Source: Syngnathus acus
Taxonomy: Eukaryota; Chordata; Actinopteri; Syngnathiformes; Syngnathidae
Direction: 5' to 3'
DNA length: 64,000 nucleotides
Assembly (NCBI RefSeq): GCF_901709675.1
Contig: NC_051090.1
Location: forward strand, 5,140,342-5,204,341
The position numbers were made by a program, and so were the translations under genes. The notes below the pieces were generated by a model. It searched no databases and was not told where the DNA came from. It was given only the letters and a program-made list of their open reading frames with translations. Below are positions 11,401-24,200 of the stretch, one piece after another. Positions within the stretch are counted from its first letter, which is position 1; every line of letters starts with the position of its first letter.

Positions 11401-13702
11401 GTACTGAAAGAACTGTGAGAATGATGAGAGCAAACAGCAATGTAACTTTTTTTCTGACAATTTTCTTCTCCCGTAGTTTGTGTCCATGCAAAGTAAGTTG
11501 AGCTAACGTAGCATGATATGCTAACTTTAAGGCAGGGGTGTCAAACTCGTTTTTTTACGCGGGCCGCATTGTAGTCATAGCTTCTTTCGGAGGGCTGTCA
11601 ACCCAAATAAATGTATGAGCACCTCATATTATATCCAGTGAAATCGACAAAACAAACTGACAAATAACTCGTTTTCAAATCAGACGAGTAAAAACTGGTC
11701 AAATATTTAAAAGAAAAAAGATATTAAAAGTGAAGACAATTTGCAATTCTAGTAATGACACATGAATTTGATGCTTAATTTGTCTTCGCGGGCCACATAA
11801 AATGATGTGGCGGGCCGTATCTGGCCCCCGGGCCTTGAGTTTGACACCTGTGCTTTAAGGCCATGTTAGCTTAACGAGTGCTACGATTTTTCCGCTGATA
11901 TTTTGTTCATTTTTACGATGAGTTTGACGATATCCTGAATGTAACTCATAAAGTAACTTTTAAACTACCGTAATTTTCGGACTATAAGTCGCACCGGAGT
12001 ATAAGTCGCACCAGCCATAAAATGCCCAAAAAAGTGAAAAAAACCCATATATATGTATATAAATCGCTCCTGAGTATAAGTCGCCCCCCCACCCAAACTA
12101 TGAAAAAAAACCGCGACTTATAGTCCGAAAATTACGGTAATCAGTTCAATAACAAAGGTTTGTTTTAAAGGAGTAGTTGTTGATGAGGAATCTGATTACG
12201 TTTTTCAAGATAACAGTAGCAACACTGAATAATAAAATGGTTGCCGTCGTGCATCTTGCACCAAGTCGAGATTTCCGTTCCCACTGGAATGTCGGAAACC
12301 GCAGAGGATCCACGTATCTTACAGACTCTCAAATATAAACAGTGAGTCAAAGCATTATCAGCCATAATCCTTCAGTTCACTCCCCCATTTTGTCTCACTT
12401 GCCGGCTCAGTTGTGCCACTCAGCAAGAGATCCTTAACAGTCAGAGACGAGCCGGAGCACGGCGGCTCTCTGTTTACGTCCGCAGAATATTGTGGATATC
12501 TCGTCCTCTCCGCGGGGTGCTCGCCTTCCCAGACATCTTCAAAAACACACACACGAATGAAACTAATATCACAATAAACAATCAGTATTGAGTTAGCTAG
12601 CAAGTTAACCAAGCTAACTTAGTTTGAAGGACGTTTGAGCCTCCAAGGCTGCTTTGGCCTGTGACCTCAGACCCATACAATGAATATCCTCGGGGGGGCT
12701 CTCCGGACGCTGTGGGCTATCCATCTGATCCGAAGGCGGGTCTTCGCTGATCCCGCTGTCGCTCGGCGAGGGGGACCAGATCGGCGAACCCGACGCTGAT
12801 TCTCCTCCACTTAATAAGGCGTTGAGGAAGTCGGCATCCGCCTGTTCAGCCAGCTGGAGCATCTGCTCGGGTGGAAGCTTCGATTATTTTTCTAGTCTTG
12901 TATACGAGGTAACATGCTGAGATGATAGTCCGGCTACAAGGAAAAGTAGATGATTGACGGTTTTACGCACGTTTGGTTCCTGCTCTGGCCAGTGGTGCTG
13001 CCGGTTGCATTGTTGTTCCGCTTCTTCATGCCGAAGGATTCCATCATTTTGATCAAACAGCCAATCCAGCAGCTCCATGCCGTCATACGCCTGCTGTCAT
13101 GTGTCATTTGTCAAGTTCCTTTTTCGGAAGTCACACTCAGGACAAAAGGCCACGACTGCCCCAGCCGCTTCTTTACTGCTTGATCATGATTTGTCAAGTG
13201 TCAGGTACAATATGTTCCCTGCTCGTCTATATCGGCTTGACGCGTAAAAAGTCACCTTGTGGTTCAAGTTAAAAGGTTTGTGCGGACCCACAGAACCAAA
13301 CCAAACCATTTTGACAATATCCCCAATAATATTTCACAGGATTAAAAACAATCTATTCTCTCTGTAGTTGGAACTGCAATGAAACTCAGTGATCCTTTGT
13401 GATAGCAGCAGTATCAACTTATTAAATCCAATATAAGAGCTGAATCTAAAATTCTCCTTTTGGCGAGATAATGACTCACAGTTTTGATTGACACTCCCTT
13501 AAAAGTACGTTTTGCGGTCATGTCGGTGAAATCGGGACAAGTTATTGAACTGACAAAAAATTCGGTCTGATTAATGATCATAGCCGTATCCATTAAACTT
13601 TATACTTATAATCACAGAATAACCTGTAATACTTTTTCACTGTCATATGTTGATATAAATATATTAAACTACAGTATTTACCTGGTCAGAGTAGTGCTCC
13701 AT
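8469..13702 (-). CDS. creb3l3: CREB3L3 / CREB-H, ER-anchored bZIP transcription factor
   Basis: Ten coding exons on the minus strand: 13702-13682, 13090-12971, 12862-12619, 12536-12399, 11050-10899, 10838-10732, 10344-10276, 10104-10020, 9400-9307 and 8773-8469. Every junction is GT-AG with matching phase, giving 1335 nt and 444 residues (human about 461). CREB-H is held in the ER membrane, moves to the Golgi under ER stress or fasting, is cut by S1P/S2P, and its N-terminal part drives lipid, glucose and acute-phase genes. Seen: N-terminal [16 protein letters not shown] and [12 protein letters not shown] blocks; [20 protein letters not shown]; basic region with [20 protein letters not shown] from about residue 226; four leucine heptads; AQTGTCV, then a membrane segment near 310-327; a site-1 protease-like RAL at 347-349; and a lumenal NRS glycosylation motif. 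The first exon (MEHYSDQ) is the least certain part. Confidence 0.93.
8774..9306 (-). other. creb3l3 intron 9
   Basis: Ordinary GT-AG intron between the membrane-segment exon and the last exon, with phase 1 on both sides. AT-rich with a poly(A) run near 9230-9244. No other feature is visible. Confidence 0.75.
10839..10898 (-). other. 60-nt in-frame mini-intron (creb3l3 intron 5)
   Basis: On the minus strand the sequence reads ACCAAG, then GTTCGT at the left edge, and CCAATCAG then TATGAAG at the right edge. Removing 60 nt joins LPLTK directly to YEER, matching the mammalian protein. The segment is a multiple of three and has no stop codon, so retention would add 20 basic and polar residues just before the DNA-binding region. 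The donor is weak and the pyrimidine tract poor; CTCAC could serve as branch site. Confidence 0.8.
11533..11852. mobile_element. hAT-type non-autonomous transposon (MITE) with 8-bp target duplication
   Basis: A 320-bp element in creb3l3 intron 4. The left end is CAGGGGTGTCAAACTC; the right end is its near-perfect inverse, GAGTTTGACACCTGTG. Both ends are flanked by the same 8-bp target duplication, CTTTAAGG (11525-11532 and 11853-11860), as expected of hAT transposases. It has no coding capacity and was presumably mobilised in trans. The intact duplication suggests a fairly recent insertion. Confidence 0.95.
11966..12139. mobile_element. Palindromic MITE, TA-flanked (Tc1/mariner-like)
   Basis: A 174-bp element in creb3l3 intron 4. 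Its termini are long inverted repeats: TACCGTAATTTTCGGACTAT at the left, with the exact inverse ending at 12139. It begins and ends with TA, the duplication used by Tc1/mariner transposases. The internal part repeats TATAAGTCGC motifs, so the transcript could fold into a hairpin. It is non-coding and lies 113 bp from the preceding hAT element. Confidence 0.92.
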
Positions 13703-13832
13703 AGTTTCCCTTCTTGGGTCGTAAACCAAGGAAACTAAAAAAAATCCTGTCAAAATATCCTTTTTTTTTTTTTTCCTGTTGAGAAGCTCTGCTGATGAAG
13801 ACTTTCTATTGAATCACTCAGCTGCTTTTGTT

Positions 13833-13846
13833 GGGTCCAAAGTTGA
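13833..13846 (+). promoter_or_regulatory. HNF4-type binding motif upstream of creb3l3
   Basis: GGGTCCAAAGTTGA closely matches the HNF4 consensus built on CAAAGTCCA. It lies about 130 bp upstream of the creb3l3 start codon. HNF4-alpha is an established activator of CREB3L3 in mammalian liver, so this is a plausible conserved promoter site. Binding is inferred. Confidence 0.5.
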
Positions 13847-16696
13847 AACTCCAACGCAGCACACCCAGTCGGCCACAATGCTTGTCCCCTATTGGAGTAG
13901 ATCAGATCGAACCTGATTGGCCGCTTAAGCACACACTGTTTTACATCTGGAGAAGGTCTTCACTTGAAGATGGTTAGACCAAAGTCTTTATTTCCGTAAC
14001 TTGTTGTTGACATATTCCTTACGACCTTTGCCATACTTTTGAGAGACAATAGAACAACACAGCAAAACTTTGAACGTAAAAGTTATCAAATCAGCAGCGA
14101 ATTACAATGGCAATTTGAGAGAATACCAGATTCTGATTAGCAAAGCTTTTGGGAATGGGACAAGTGTTTTTTGATGATGCAAATTATTGTTGATGAAGCT
14201 TCCAAGATAGCTGCGGCACGAAAAAACGCCGATCATCGATTGATTAATTTTTGTGCAAAATTTGAGACAAAAGTATGCTTGGACAAGTTTTTTTTAGTAA
14301 CCCTGCCAAAAGACAAACAGCCTGACAAAACAACGGAACGGGACAAACATAGCCTCCTTGGCAGCTGTAGAATTTAGAGGCAGCAAACACGTGTTTCCAC
14401 ATTTAACTTCACAACGCTGCCAGAAAACGTAGGAGGAAACAGCAGCAAGTGTCACCGCATGACATGAGCATGGAGGTCATGGAATAGCACTGCAAGTATA
14501 GGTGAAAATGGAATTGAACTCAATTTCTCCGCACAAAGCAAGAAGTCACAAAGTCATGCCCGGGCTAGTTGAGCCATAAAAAAGAGGAACATTATGTAAT
14601 GGTTTGATTATCTCCCGGAAGACGGTTCCAAAGGGCTCTGCAATAACTGCATGAGTTAGAAAAGAAAGCACTGCTTTAAAAAAAAAAAAGAAAAGCTTAA
14701 CTCAAGCGCACATGGATTTTTTGTATGGTTTGCAGCACAAATTTTCAGTTTTTTTTCTAAAAATCCTTTTACTTTGTATAATTGAGGTACTTCATTTTTA
14801 TTTTATTTTTTATTTTTTTTAATAGAAGGTGCCTGCTTTGCTTGTAAACACGAGCGCAAGCATCTAATGAGTAAATTCTCAGTGGGGTGCCTCTAGTAGT
14901 TCATCAAATAATCAGTTGTATTAATTTTTCATTTTTCCTTTTGATTTTTAAAAGCTGCTTAATTTTAATTGTTAAAAAACCCCAACTTCTATTACGCTAA
15001 GGTTCTGAAATACGATTGCTTAATTCTGACATATAAATTGTGTGGCATTTTGAAATACAATATACGTCCTCGCTCAACAAAGGTTGGAAAATAAATTTAA
15101 ACTTTGCATCTCCTTCCACATCTCATAAATATAAAATATGTTGTTTCGATGATAATTTCAGCATCATAAATGCACTCAGATCAGTGCAGCATTATCCTGG
15201 CCAGAAAATCCTACAAGCGCAAATCCTCAGGAGATAGCTTTCCTTCCAAATGTAAGGTCAGCAGGTCGACTGCGGCGTGAAATATTCATCGAATAACGTC
15301 CACGAGGAAGCGGATTCACTACAGCACTATTTACAGGATGTCTCGCTTCCTCAGGGAATCCTGTTGCGAGCTAGCTAGCGAAAGGCAAGGCAAAAAAAAC
15401 CCAAAAAACATGCATAATCACTCCTTTGTTAGCTTAGCTGTCAATGACGACTCGCTATGACATTTGACAATGAGCTCCTTTTTGCCATCCGAGCATCACA
15501 GATATGTAAAATGAAGGTCAAACGATAACAGGCCTCTAATTGAAAGTTGGGATGCAAAATATGCTAACGAGCCTTTTTGGAGCCTCTGGGAAAAAAAACA
15601 ACATCGCATTGAGATGTAGAGATGCAGGGACCCAAATGCCAGTCATTAGCCGAAATGCCAGTCTGACAAATGCGGTGCACTCTTAAGACCTCTCAGGTGC
15701 GTTACTTTGATGGGAGAATTCCCAGCCCGTCATCTGGAGTATCAAAAAAAACTTTTGATCATTTGGGTTTTACTTAGTTTGGACATGTACACAGATGATG
15801 ATTGAAATATGTTCAAATAATAGTACGTCGCTATTTTTATCAACATCTCGGCAAAGTCGTTATTGCTATTTATTGCAAAACTTGCCGCATACATAAATAT
15901 GAACCAAAAAATATCTTCCACCAACTAGGTAGCATAGCGGGAAGATCAGTGCAGCCAGCCAATGCGATGGGATCATTTGCATCAACTCTCATGTGAGTTG
16001 GCCTCAACATCAAGGCTGAGCAACTTCTCTGATATGCGTGATGTCACACGCGGTAAGAGTCGGTGTGCCGTGATGTTCCACGCTTGTGCTATCAGAAAGT
16101 CACAAAGTCTCTGGAAGAAGAAAAAGTTATTGATGAAGGGGTGGCAGAAGGAAACTGGAAGTTTTTTTTTTTTTTCCACGTGACCCAAAAGGGTTTTGAT
16201 TGATAACATGTTTTCAGAAAATTGTTGCTGCACATGCATTGTTATTTTGTTTATTGGCACTTTTGAGCGTCGACCTACGGTGAACTCATCATTACAATAG
16301 TAATGACGCACAAACACAACAGGACAGGAACCATTTTGCCTTTAAAACAAGAAAAGCACACCCCTGCTGTGCATTGAGCTGTTTTGTTGCATTGATTTGG
16401 GCCACGGCACTCAAGGTTGTCCCCTTCCATTGACTGTCTCCATTCATTCCATTCTTTATCGAATAGTCGTATTATGTCCTCAAAAGCAAGTTGGCAGAAG
16501 CCTCATTTTTTTTGTTCTCACGTGAGACATTGTTAAAAACGAGGGTAACCTAGCAACCGGAATCATATTTTATTCTGCTTTGTGGGATATTTGTGGACAA
16601 TTCAAGTGAGGGTCATTGCCATTAAAGAATAATGATTTTTCTTCCAGCCTTTGTACAGTAAATAAAATAATGGATGAATAATTAATCATATTTGCG

Positions 16697-16793
16697 TTAT
16701 TTATTTATCTATTTATTTATTTATTTATTCATTTATTTATTCGTTCTCTCGTCCGTCCACCCGTCTGTTTATTTATTTATTTATTTATTTATT
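16697..16793. repeat. (ATTT)n / TTTA tetranucleotide microsatellite
   Basis: Imperfect TTTA repeats, broken by a CT/CCGT-rich interruption around 16741-16768 and resuming to 16793. Intergenic. Confidence 0.9.
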
Positions 16794-17350
16794 ATGTGGG
16801 TGGGACTTCTGTATCATTCAAAATATTTCTTTTTTTAATACTGCACACTGTACCAATGCCTCTTTTTGCCTCCCTCAAGAGACCACAGTTATGTTTTTGT
16901 GCTCCCCAGTTTTTCTCAAGTCTTTTCATGAATTGGTGAGTCACTATACGATCTGTTTCCGCCATGGAGGAATGGTTTTTTGGCCTGTAATTGGCTTCTG
17001 TCAGTCGGGAGCTAGTGCTACAGCTTCACATCGCCACATTTCAAAGCAAAGTTCACTTGATGAGACTTTCATCCCCTGCACCCAATTTCATTGGTCTACC
17101 AATGAATTCCCACTCGACCTTTTTCCCGCTGCTTCCACAGATATGGAGGAACTTCTAAAGCTTGATACAGTGGCCTCGCATGCAGTGGAGTTTCCCCTCA
17201 TCTCAATTGATTTTCCAAGCACGAGTTAGGGCTAATCTTCGTATTACATGTCTTGCTCAACCATGTTAACCAAGATTAAATGAAAAGATTGAGAAGTGTA
17301 ACAAAGGCAGAGATAAGGCAACATCCTTAAAAATTGTTTTAGACTCTTGA

Positions 17351-17541
17351 AGAGGATGTCAATTCCAAAAATGTTGTTACAATATGTTCTGTGCACCCCT
17401 ACTCATCTAAACACGGCATTCTTATTAATATTCCACTTGTGGAAGATAAACTAAGTAGCAAAATCCACAATTCTTTTCTCCATCTCAAGGGGGCGGCCAT
17501 TTTGTCACTTGCTGTTGACTGAAAATGACATCACAGTTGCT
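17351..17541 (+). mobile_element. Dispersed repeat family A, copy 1
   Basis: Clearly related along its length, in the same orientation, to 51671-51868. Shared blocks include CTAAAC.YGGCATTCT, ATTAATAT, GCGGCCATTTTG and GACATCACAGTTGC. Two diverged copies 34 kb apart show that it is an interspersed element. No coding capacity is seen and the exact ends and class are unknown. Confidence 0.75.
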
Positions 17542-18353
17542 TAAGACTCAGCTGACCAAACTGTATTTTGTTTGTTGTTTTGTTTGTTTTCTTGTAATGT
17601 TTGTTACACACATTTCTTCAGCACCCCTTGGCAAGCCCACAAACATTTACTCTAACTGTCGTCCCTAATAAATGTAATCCCCAAGTCTGATTTACGAATG
17701 ACACAAATGCCACCGACGACATTAATCTTGATTAAAAAAACGGTCCCTGTTTTTAAATGTGGGACGCTGGCGTGAATGCATTTGTGTTTACATGGTGGGA
17801 AAAGATTTAACAAACCCAGCGGGGCATTCCTGGAATAAATACAATGACATCTCATGCTGTGGCAAATCTCGTGACAGCAACACAACTGGGTGGATTACCA
17901 GCAGTGATGGCTGCCAAACAAAATGGCTGTTCCAATTGTGGTCTGCTTGTTTGGGCTCTCGTTGATGCAGATGGTGCTCCTGCACGTGAACAAAATCTAC
18001 AGGTGACTTGTTGACCAAATTTGACAAAAAGTTGCAATCAGTAGCAACCCGATTATTTCTGTGATTGAAATCCGACTTCATTATTTTTTGCCATCTTTTC
18101 ATTGATGTATTTGTTTCCAATGGGGTTTGACTTAGTTGTTTTTTAAATGAACGAAGACAAAACAACAAATTATGAATTTAATAAATACAATAAAATGCAT
18201 TCACTCTTTTATATGATGGTAAATACATCATTTTTAATCCAATAAACGGGCATTGTTCTCAATGGGCAACATTTGAACAATTATTTGCCCGCTACAAAAA
18301 TGAGTTTGACACTTTTACTCAGTGAGTTGTCGTCTCGGGAAGAATGGAGCATT

Positions 18354-18370
18354 GCTGCCCTCTGGTGGCT
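18354..18370 (-). promoter_or_regulatory. CTCF-like motif, minus orientation
   Basis: The minus strand reads AGCCACCAGAGGGCAGC, a close match to the vertebrate CTCF core (CCACNAGGGGGCAG). It lies 2.9 kb upstream of the celf5 start codon. Occupancy is not shown by sequence alone. Confidence 0.5.
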
Positions 18371-19556
18371 TAAAACCGTAAGTAAACGTCTAACTATTTT
18401 ATTCAGTCTACCGTTTGTGTCGTCTCACAATTTACCGTAATTTGTTGGAAAAGGAGATAAATTAGACGAGTGATAATAATGGTGAGGTCTAAAGTTGCTG
18501 CTCCATAAGGAATACATTTGTTGTTTTGCTAGCATGATGTATAATGTAGCATTATAGTTAAATTATCTTTTCAAATTGTTATTTTACAACAGTTCAATAT
18601 TCTCTATTATTTTACAGAAATAGTTGACTAGATAGTGGATTTCATTTCCAGCCATGGACTATGCATATGATTTACATAATAAGAGGGAGAAAACAATCTT
18701 GCGTCTGCGGGTGTTCTTCTTAGGATCACGTTAATGTCACACGAACAGCAGCAGTCCAATGTGTGACATTTATAGGAAATTGTGTTTGGGAGGAAACACA
18801 CGCACGTCAAAATGGTAACCTGGACGAGATGACAACAATGGACCGCCTGCTGACCGTTTATCTCTTGATGTTGCAAAATAATGGTCACAGTTAGTGATAA
18901 CATTTGTTTGGAAGCGAAAATTAAGCTGCGAGATGCCAAAATTGCTTTCTTAGATCCGGTAACTCCATTTGTTACGTGCCTTTGTTTGATGTTAGACAAC
19001 ACAGGAAATTTTGCATTTTTTAAAAGATATGACATGTGTTTAAATATTCACCATGATTTGGATTTGATAGGGCACTAAAAAAGGCAACAAATTTTGATTA
19101 AATTTAAATTTTAACGCAAACAATAAATAAAACAAAACAATGTAAAGAAAGGCCGTTCTATACTCACTAGCGCCATCTACTGTATTGGATGGTGCAATGC
19201 TCCAATTGCCCCAATGGCAATGAATGAAAAAAGTTCATCCTTTTTAACATAAAGTGACTAAGTGGAACGTTTTTGTTCTCCTTTTAGGCTGTCATGACAT
19301 GACTGTGAACCTTTGAGATGAGCGCGAGTTGTTCAGCGTTGCAAAACATGCCCGCTCAACTGTGAGGTGACATCCGAGAAAATGAGGCTGCGATGCCGTG
19401 ACGCCTCATCCCACCAGAGACACCTTTATGCACCACTGACTTATAATGCTGATGAGATGTGAGACAAGTCTGAAGAGAGGAGCAACCGATTACTTCCAGG
19501 CTCCACGGACGTTAAGTATAGCATGCACGTTGGCTTCATTGAAGGTTTTGAATCAT

Positions 19557-19610
19557 AGATGTCAAACTCGAGGCCCGATGGCCAGATTTGGATCCAATGC
19601 TGGGTTAATT
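19557..19610 (+). mobile_element. Decayed hAT MITE end
   Basis: ATGTCAAACTCGAGGCCCGA followed by GGCCAGATTTGG resembles the terminal part of the hAT family seen complete at 11533-11852 (GTGTCAAACTCG plus a GC-rich 'ggccc' block). No second end or target duplication was found, so this is probably a truncated remnant. Confidence 0.45.
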
Positions 19611-20654
19611 ATTTGAGTTACTTTTAAGTGAAGTCAGTTGTCATGAACGGATATCATGTTGAATCTTTTTCCTCATTTACTGACATCCATTGTTGTGGCA
19701 TTTGCAGATAATCTATACAGGGAGTTGTTAGTATTGATTGCGATATAGAATAATTTTACAAATGAGGCAGCTTGTGTCAGCGCGCAGATCAACACGTGCA
19801 CATGCGATGCAAAATGACGCCCTCAGGGCAGCCTTTGCCTGTTCCCCACACACTTAAGTCTTCCTGGGTTTAGGAAATCGACCCCGGCTTATTTTCACTG
19901 GCCGTCCGGGCTGGTTAACAAACAAGCAAGAATAAAACGGCAGCTGCTGAAATTGTATGTAACTTTTTGAGTTGGATCGCTCTAATAGTGTGACCTTTAT
20001 TGATTTCTTGTCTACGCCTTGGGCCCGGCAAAGCACTAATGACATTGGTCAATAAAAACCATGACGTGGAAGTTCTTTCCCCCCAGCGCCTACTGACCAC
20101 TTCCCTAAAAATAGTCGGAGACGGCGAGAGCATTGACAGCTCCGGGGCTCTTGTTCAACTGGAGGGCCTCGGCTCGCTTTCGACACAGGTAAAACGGGCC
20201 AACATGCTGGGCTGTCCGCTTTAGAGTATTTCACTTTCAACCGGGCCCAGCCAGCTCCCATTCAGAAAAGAGGCTTGACACATCCGAGCGAGTAGCTTGC
20301 CTCCTTTAATCAATACATTCGGAACGCGGCGGGGCGGACACCAAATAAAGCCAGCAAATCGTTTGGCCTCTGCGTCTGGCGTGGCGCTCTCTGGGAATGT
20401 GCTGCTTAAAGGAATTCCTATTTAAAGGAAAGACATTTACAATTGAACGGCACCCCCGCCACTTCTCAACCAAGACCACCACTTGCGTATCGACTCTACT
20501 GTCAATGTGCGCCTGCTGACGTCTTTCTACAGTTGGTTCAATGGAGCAGAAAAGCGAACTACATTCGTCGAACCGGACCGAGATGTTACGATTTCTCGGA
20601 CAACTTTGGCATACTAGTAGGGAAACTTTATGTGACTAGAGAAGAAAAACTGTG

Positions 20655-20889
<235 letters not shown>

Positions 20890-21053
20890 CAAACTGCAGT
20901 AAAAGCTATGACCACTGGGTGTCGCTCAAGAGCGTGTAATATCGCGTAAGTGCGCATCTCTTCCACCATTCTGCTCTTCTGTGCCTTCTTCTGTATGTGT
21001 GCCCATGTGTGCGTGTTTGTGCCCGAGAAAGTCAGCCAGGTTTCCAGCTGAGT

Positions 21054-21208
<155 letters not shown>

Positions 21209-21284
21209 CAGTGCGTGCGCGCTTGTGCGTGTGTCTATGTGTGTGTGTGTTATCATTATTATCCACTCTGCTCCCAGCTCGAGA

Positions 21285-24200
21285 ATGGCCAGATTCACTC
21301 AGACTGAAACAAGAAGGCAGAATCCTCCTCCTCCTCCTCTTCCTCCTCCTCCTCCTCCTCAGCAGCATCCCGCTCCACACTCCTCCAGCCTGCTCCTCAG
21401 CGGACCGAGCCCGGCACCACTGCTCCTGCTCCCGCACCACCAGTCCCAGTACCACCACCAGTACGTCCAGATCCCACTGCCCAAACCCATGAACGGCTCG
21501 GAACCCATTTCACTTCATCCGGAGAGCGGCGCCATGAAGGACCAGGATGCCATTAAGCTGTTTATCGGGCAGATTCCGCGCAACTTGGAGGAGAAGGACC
21601 TGAAGCCCCTCTTTGAACAGTTTGGGAAGATCCACGAACTGACAGTTCTCAAGGACCGCTACACCGGCATGCATAAAGGTACGGTGGGCGACTCTCCAGC
21701 GCATTGTGCTCGGGAAATATCTTCTTAAAAGCACATTTATGCTACTTTTCTACATTTTCATTTGGGCGAGATGTTTGAGTTTCGTCACGTGACGCTTTAG
21801 TTCAGCAACGTTTGCGCGCACGTTCTTCCCGGCCAGCTCCGCGATGATTTCATATCTTTTATATCCTTTTGAGAGCGATGAGTGGTGTTATTTTATTAAC
21901 CCCCCGACCCCCCCCCCCCTTTTTTTTTCCAACCCCTTTTGAACACGCTCTTAAGTGGGGCAGAGGCGCTTGGAAAGGATACATTTTTAAAGAGCCAGTG
22001 CCATCTTTTCATCATTTATTCATCCATTTGCGTTCTTTAACATCATTGAGCCCCCCCCCCCCCTATATAGATGTATAAATATATATAGAGGGGCTGCTAA
22101 AATCAGTTCAGAGGCATATAACATGCCCTCCTCCCCACCCCTCAAAGTGTGACATGACTGATGTCACAGCGGAAAATGGACCTCCACCACCACCACCATG
22201 CCGTTGATGCCGGAGTGGGAGGCAGCACGGGTGTAAATCCACGTTGCTCTGCACTGTACACACTTGACAACTTCCACCTTCCGTAATGAAGTTGGTTACC
22301 AAGGGTAGGCTTTACCGTGTAAATCACCATAGGGGGGATTTGAGTGTGGCTGGGGGTTCATTTGTTTAAACAACCCTTTTGCAGTCCATCACTGCGTAGT
22401 GGATGTCATCTTCTCCATCATCATCATATTTTTTTTGGGAGGTGGGGGAGGTGAGAGACCTTTACTTGTACAAAGCATTTAAAAGTAATAATACAGAACA
22501 GTATGACTGGTACTTGTCAATTAAAAGTGGAAATTAAAAAAAATAATAATGAGACAGACAAATTGCTCCCACATAATCAACGCTTATCATCTTTGTCATC
22601 TTCAATACTCGTTAACAACATTCAGTACACTTTTAATCAGGTGTGAGACTATTTAGGGCACTTTGGTGCTGCTGATTTGGTTAGCAACAGAGTTTTTGTC
22701 ACGACTTAACAGTCGTAAATATTAAATACAATATGTTGACCTCAAAAGGAATTGAGAAAAAAATTATCGTCTTACTTCACACACAGTAACTTCTATTGGT
22801 TTGTTCTCATTAGGTTGGTGGTGGGCACTAAAATCCAAAGCAAAAGCAAAACGGTAGCAGACATCACTCCCCGGGCCTTCTATCTCATTAAGTTCTTAGA
22901 TGACACAAGGACCTCGCTCTCCATTTGCTATTCCACGCACAAGCACTCACACACTTTTCATTTATTCATTCATCGTCGTGTGATTGCGCGCTCGCGTGTG
23001 TGCAAACACGTACAGAAGTGTCATTGCCCCGCGTTGCGTAATGATTGCACTATTTAGTTGTCGAGTGATTGTGGCTCCATTGCTAGCGAACTTCAGCTTC
23101 TTAAGTGTGATTGGATGGAGAGGAGAGGAAATGGCGCTTTGAAAGGCAAACCGCTGAAGGTTGGACACAATGTATGGATATAACGATATGTTGTGTTGTT
23201 TTCTACACTCCTACTTAAGCATAGTTTTTGAAAGACAACTTGGTGTTTCCTAGAGTTTAATAGCATGACCATATAATCACTATAAATTGGTCAAAACGTT
23301 ACAGGAAGTCAGCCATTTTGGTTTGACGCAACCATTTTTAGACTCATTTTGATCATTTTCAGAGGACCCACAAAAAATCAACCCCATGCTAAATGTGGGT
23401 GGAGCATGTCCTCAAAAATTCCACTTTTAATAACCCTGTAAACATAAATTTTACACAAAATTGCCACATTTGAATGATTAAAAAAAAAAAAAAAATGAAT
23501 CAACACAACATGAGAGTCTAGCCATCAAGCCTGTTAGCTTGTGTGACCGTTAGCTTGTGCGCTAACAGGAATCCAGGTCTTTGCTAGGTCAGCATTCTGG
23601 TGGCAGGCTCATCACCCGTCCCCAAAAAAATAACCCCACTAAGCTGTTCTGTAAACTGTGGCAAGTGTGGTTAACTGTCCTTCTAAATGCAAATCAAAGT
23701 GACTTTCTATTCCGTTACAGGCTAATTAGGTTTGTGTAAGCAACTTACCAACTGACAATGCCTATCGTAATTAACGATACACAATCAATCTTTTATGTCG
23801 TTGTCCATCCTTACATAATATTTTTGTGTTGTAAATGATGGTATTATGCAAAATGGATTACACGGTATGGATCCTGATGGAAATAATAGTTCTCACCCTC
23901 ACAAGGACACACTCACAGAAACGCACACAGACACACACATCAGCAATTTGCAGTTGTTCTGCACTTCTGATTGCAATTTGGTCCAACTTGTCCTTTTGTC
24001 TGTGATTTCCTCGCGTGTATTTTGCCCGTGGTAATCCGCGAGGGAGAACACGGAATTAGTTTGTAAAGCGCGATAATAATGCATGGCCATAATAAGTTGA
24101 CTCGGGAGGATTAGCAAAATGTGCATTGTCTGAAGCGGCGCTCCCTTGGGTGTTCAGCCGGTTGCCTCCCTAAACAGTGGCTGCCTCTGCCAATTAAATA

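Larger units (their letters stand above)
13703..20654. other. Intergenic region between the divergent creb3l3 and celf5 genes
   Basis: Shared upstream region of two head-to-head genes. No further protein-coding exon is convincing. It contains an HNF4-like motif, an ATTT microsatellite (16697-16793), one copy of a dispersed fish repeat (17351-17541), a CTCF-like motif (18354-18370) and a decayed hAT end (19557-19610). A GC-richer block lies at about 20050-20400, next to the celf5 promoter area. The rest is AT-rich and unrecognised. Confidence 0.6.

Noticed and set aside
17618-17640. RE1/NRSF-like site upstream of celf5
   Set aside because: Only the left half (TTCAGCACC) matches. The right half lacks GGACAG, and the site lies inside repeat-rich DNA.
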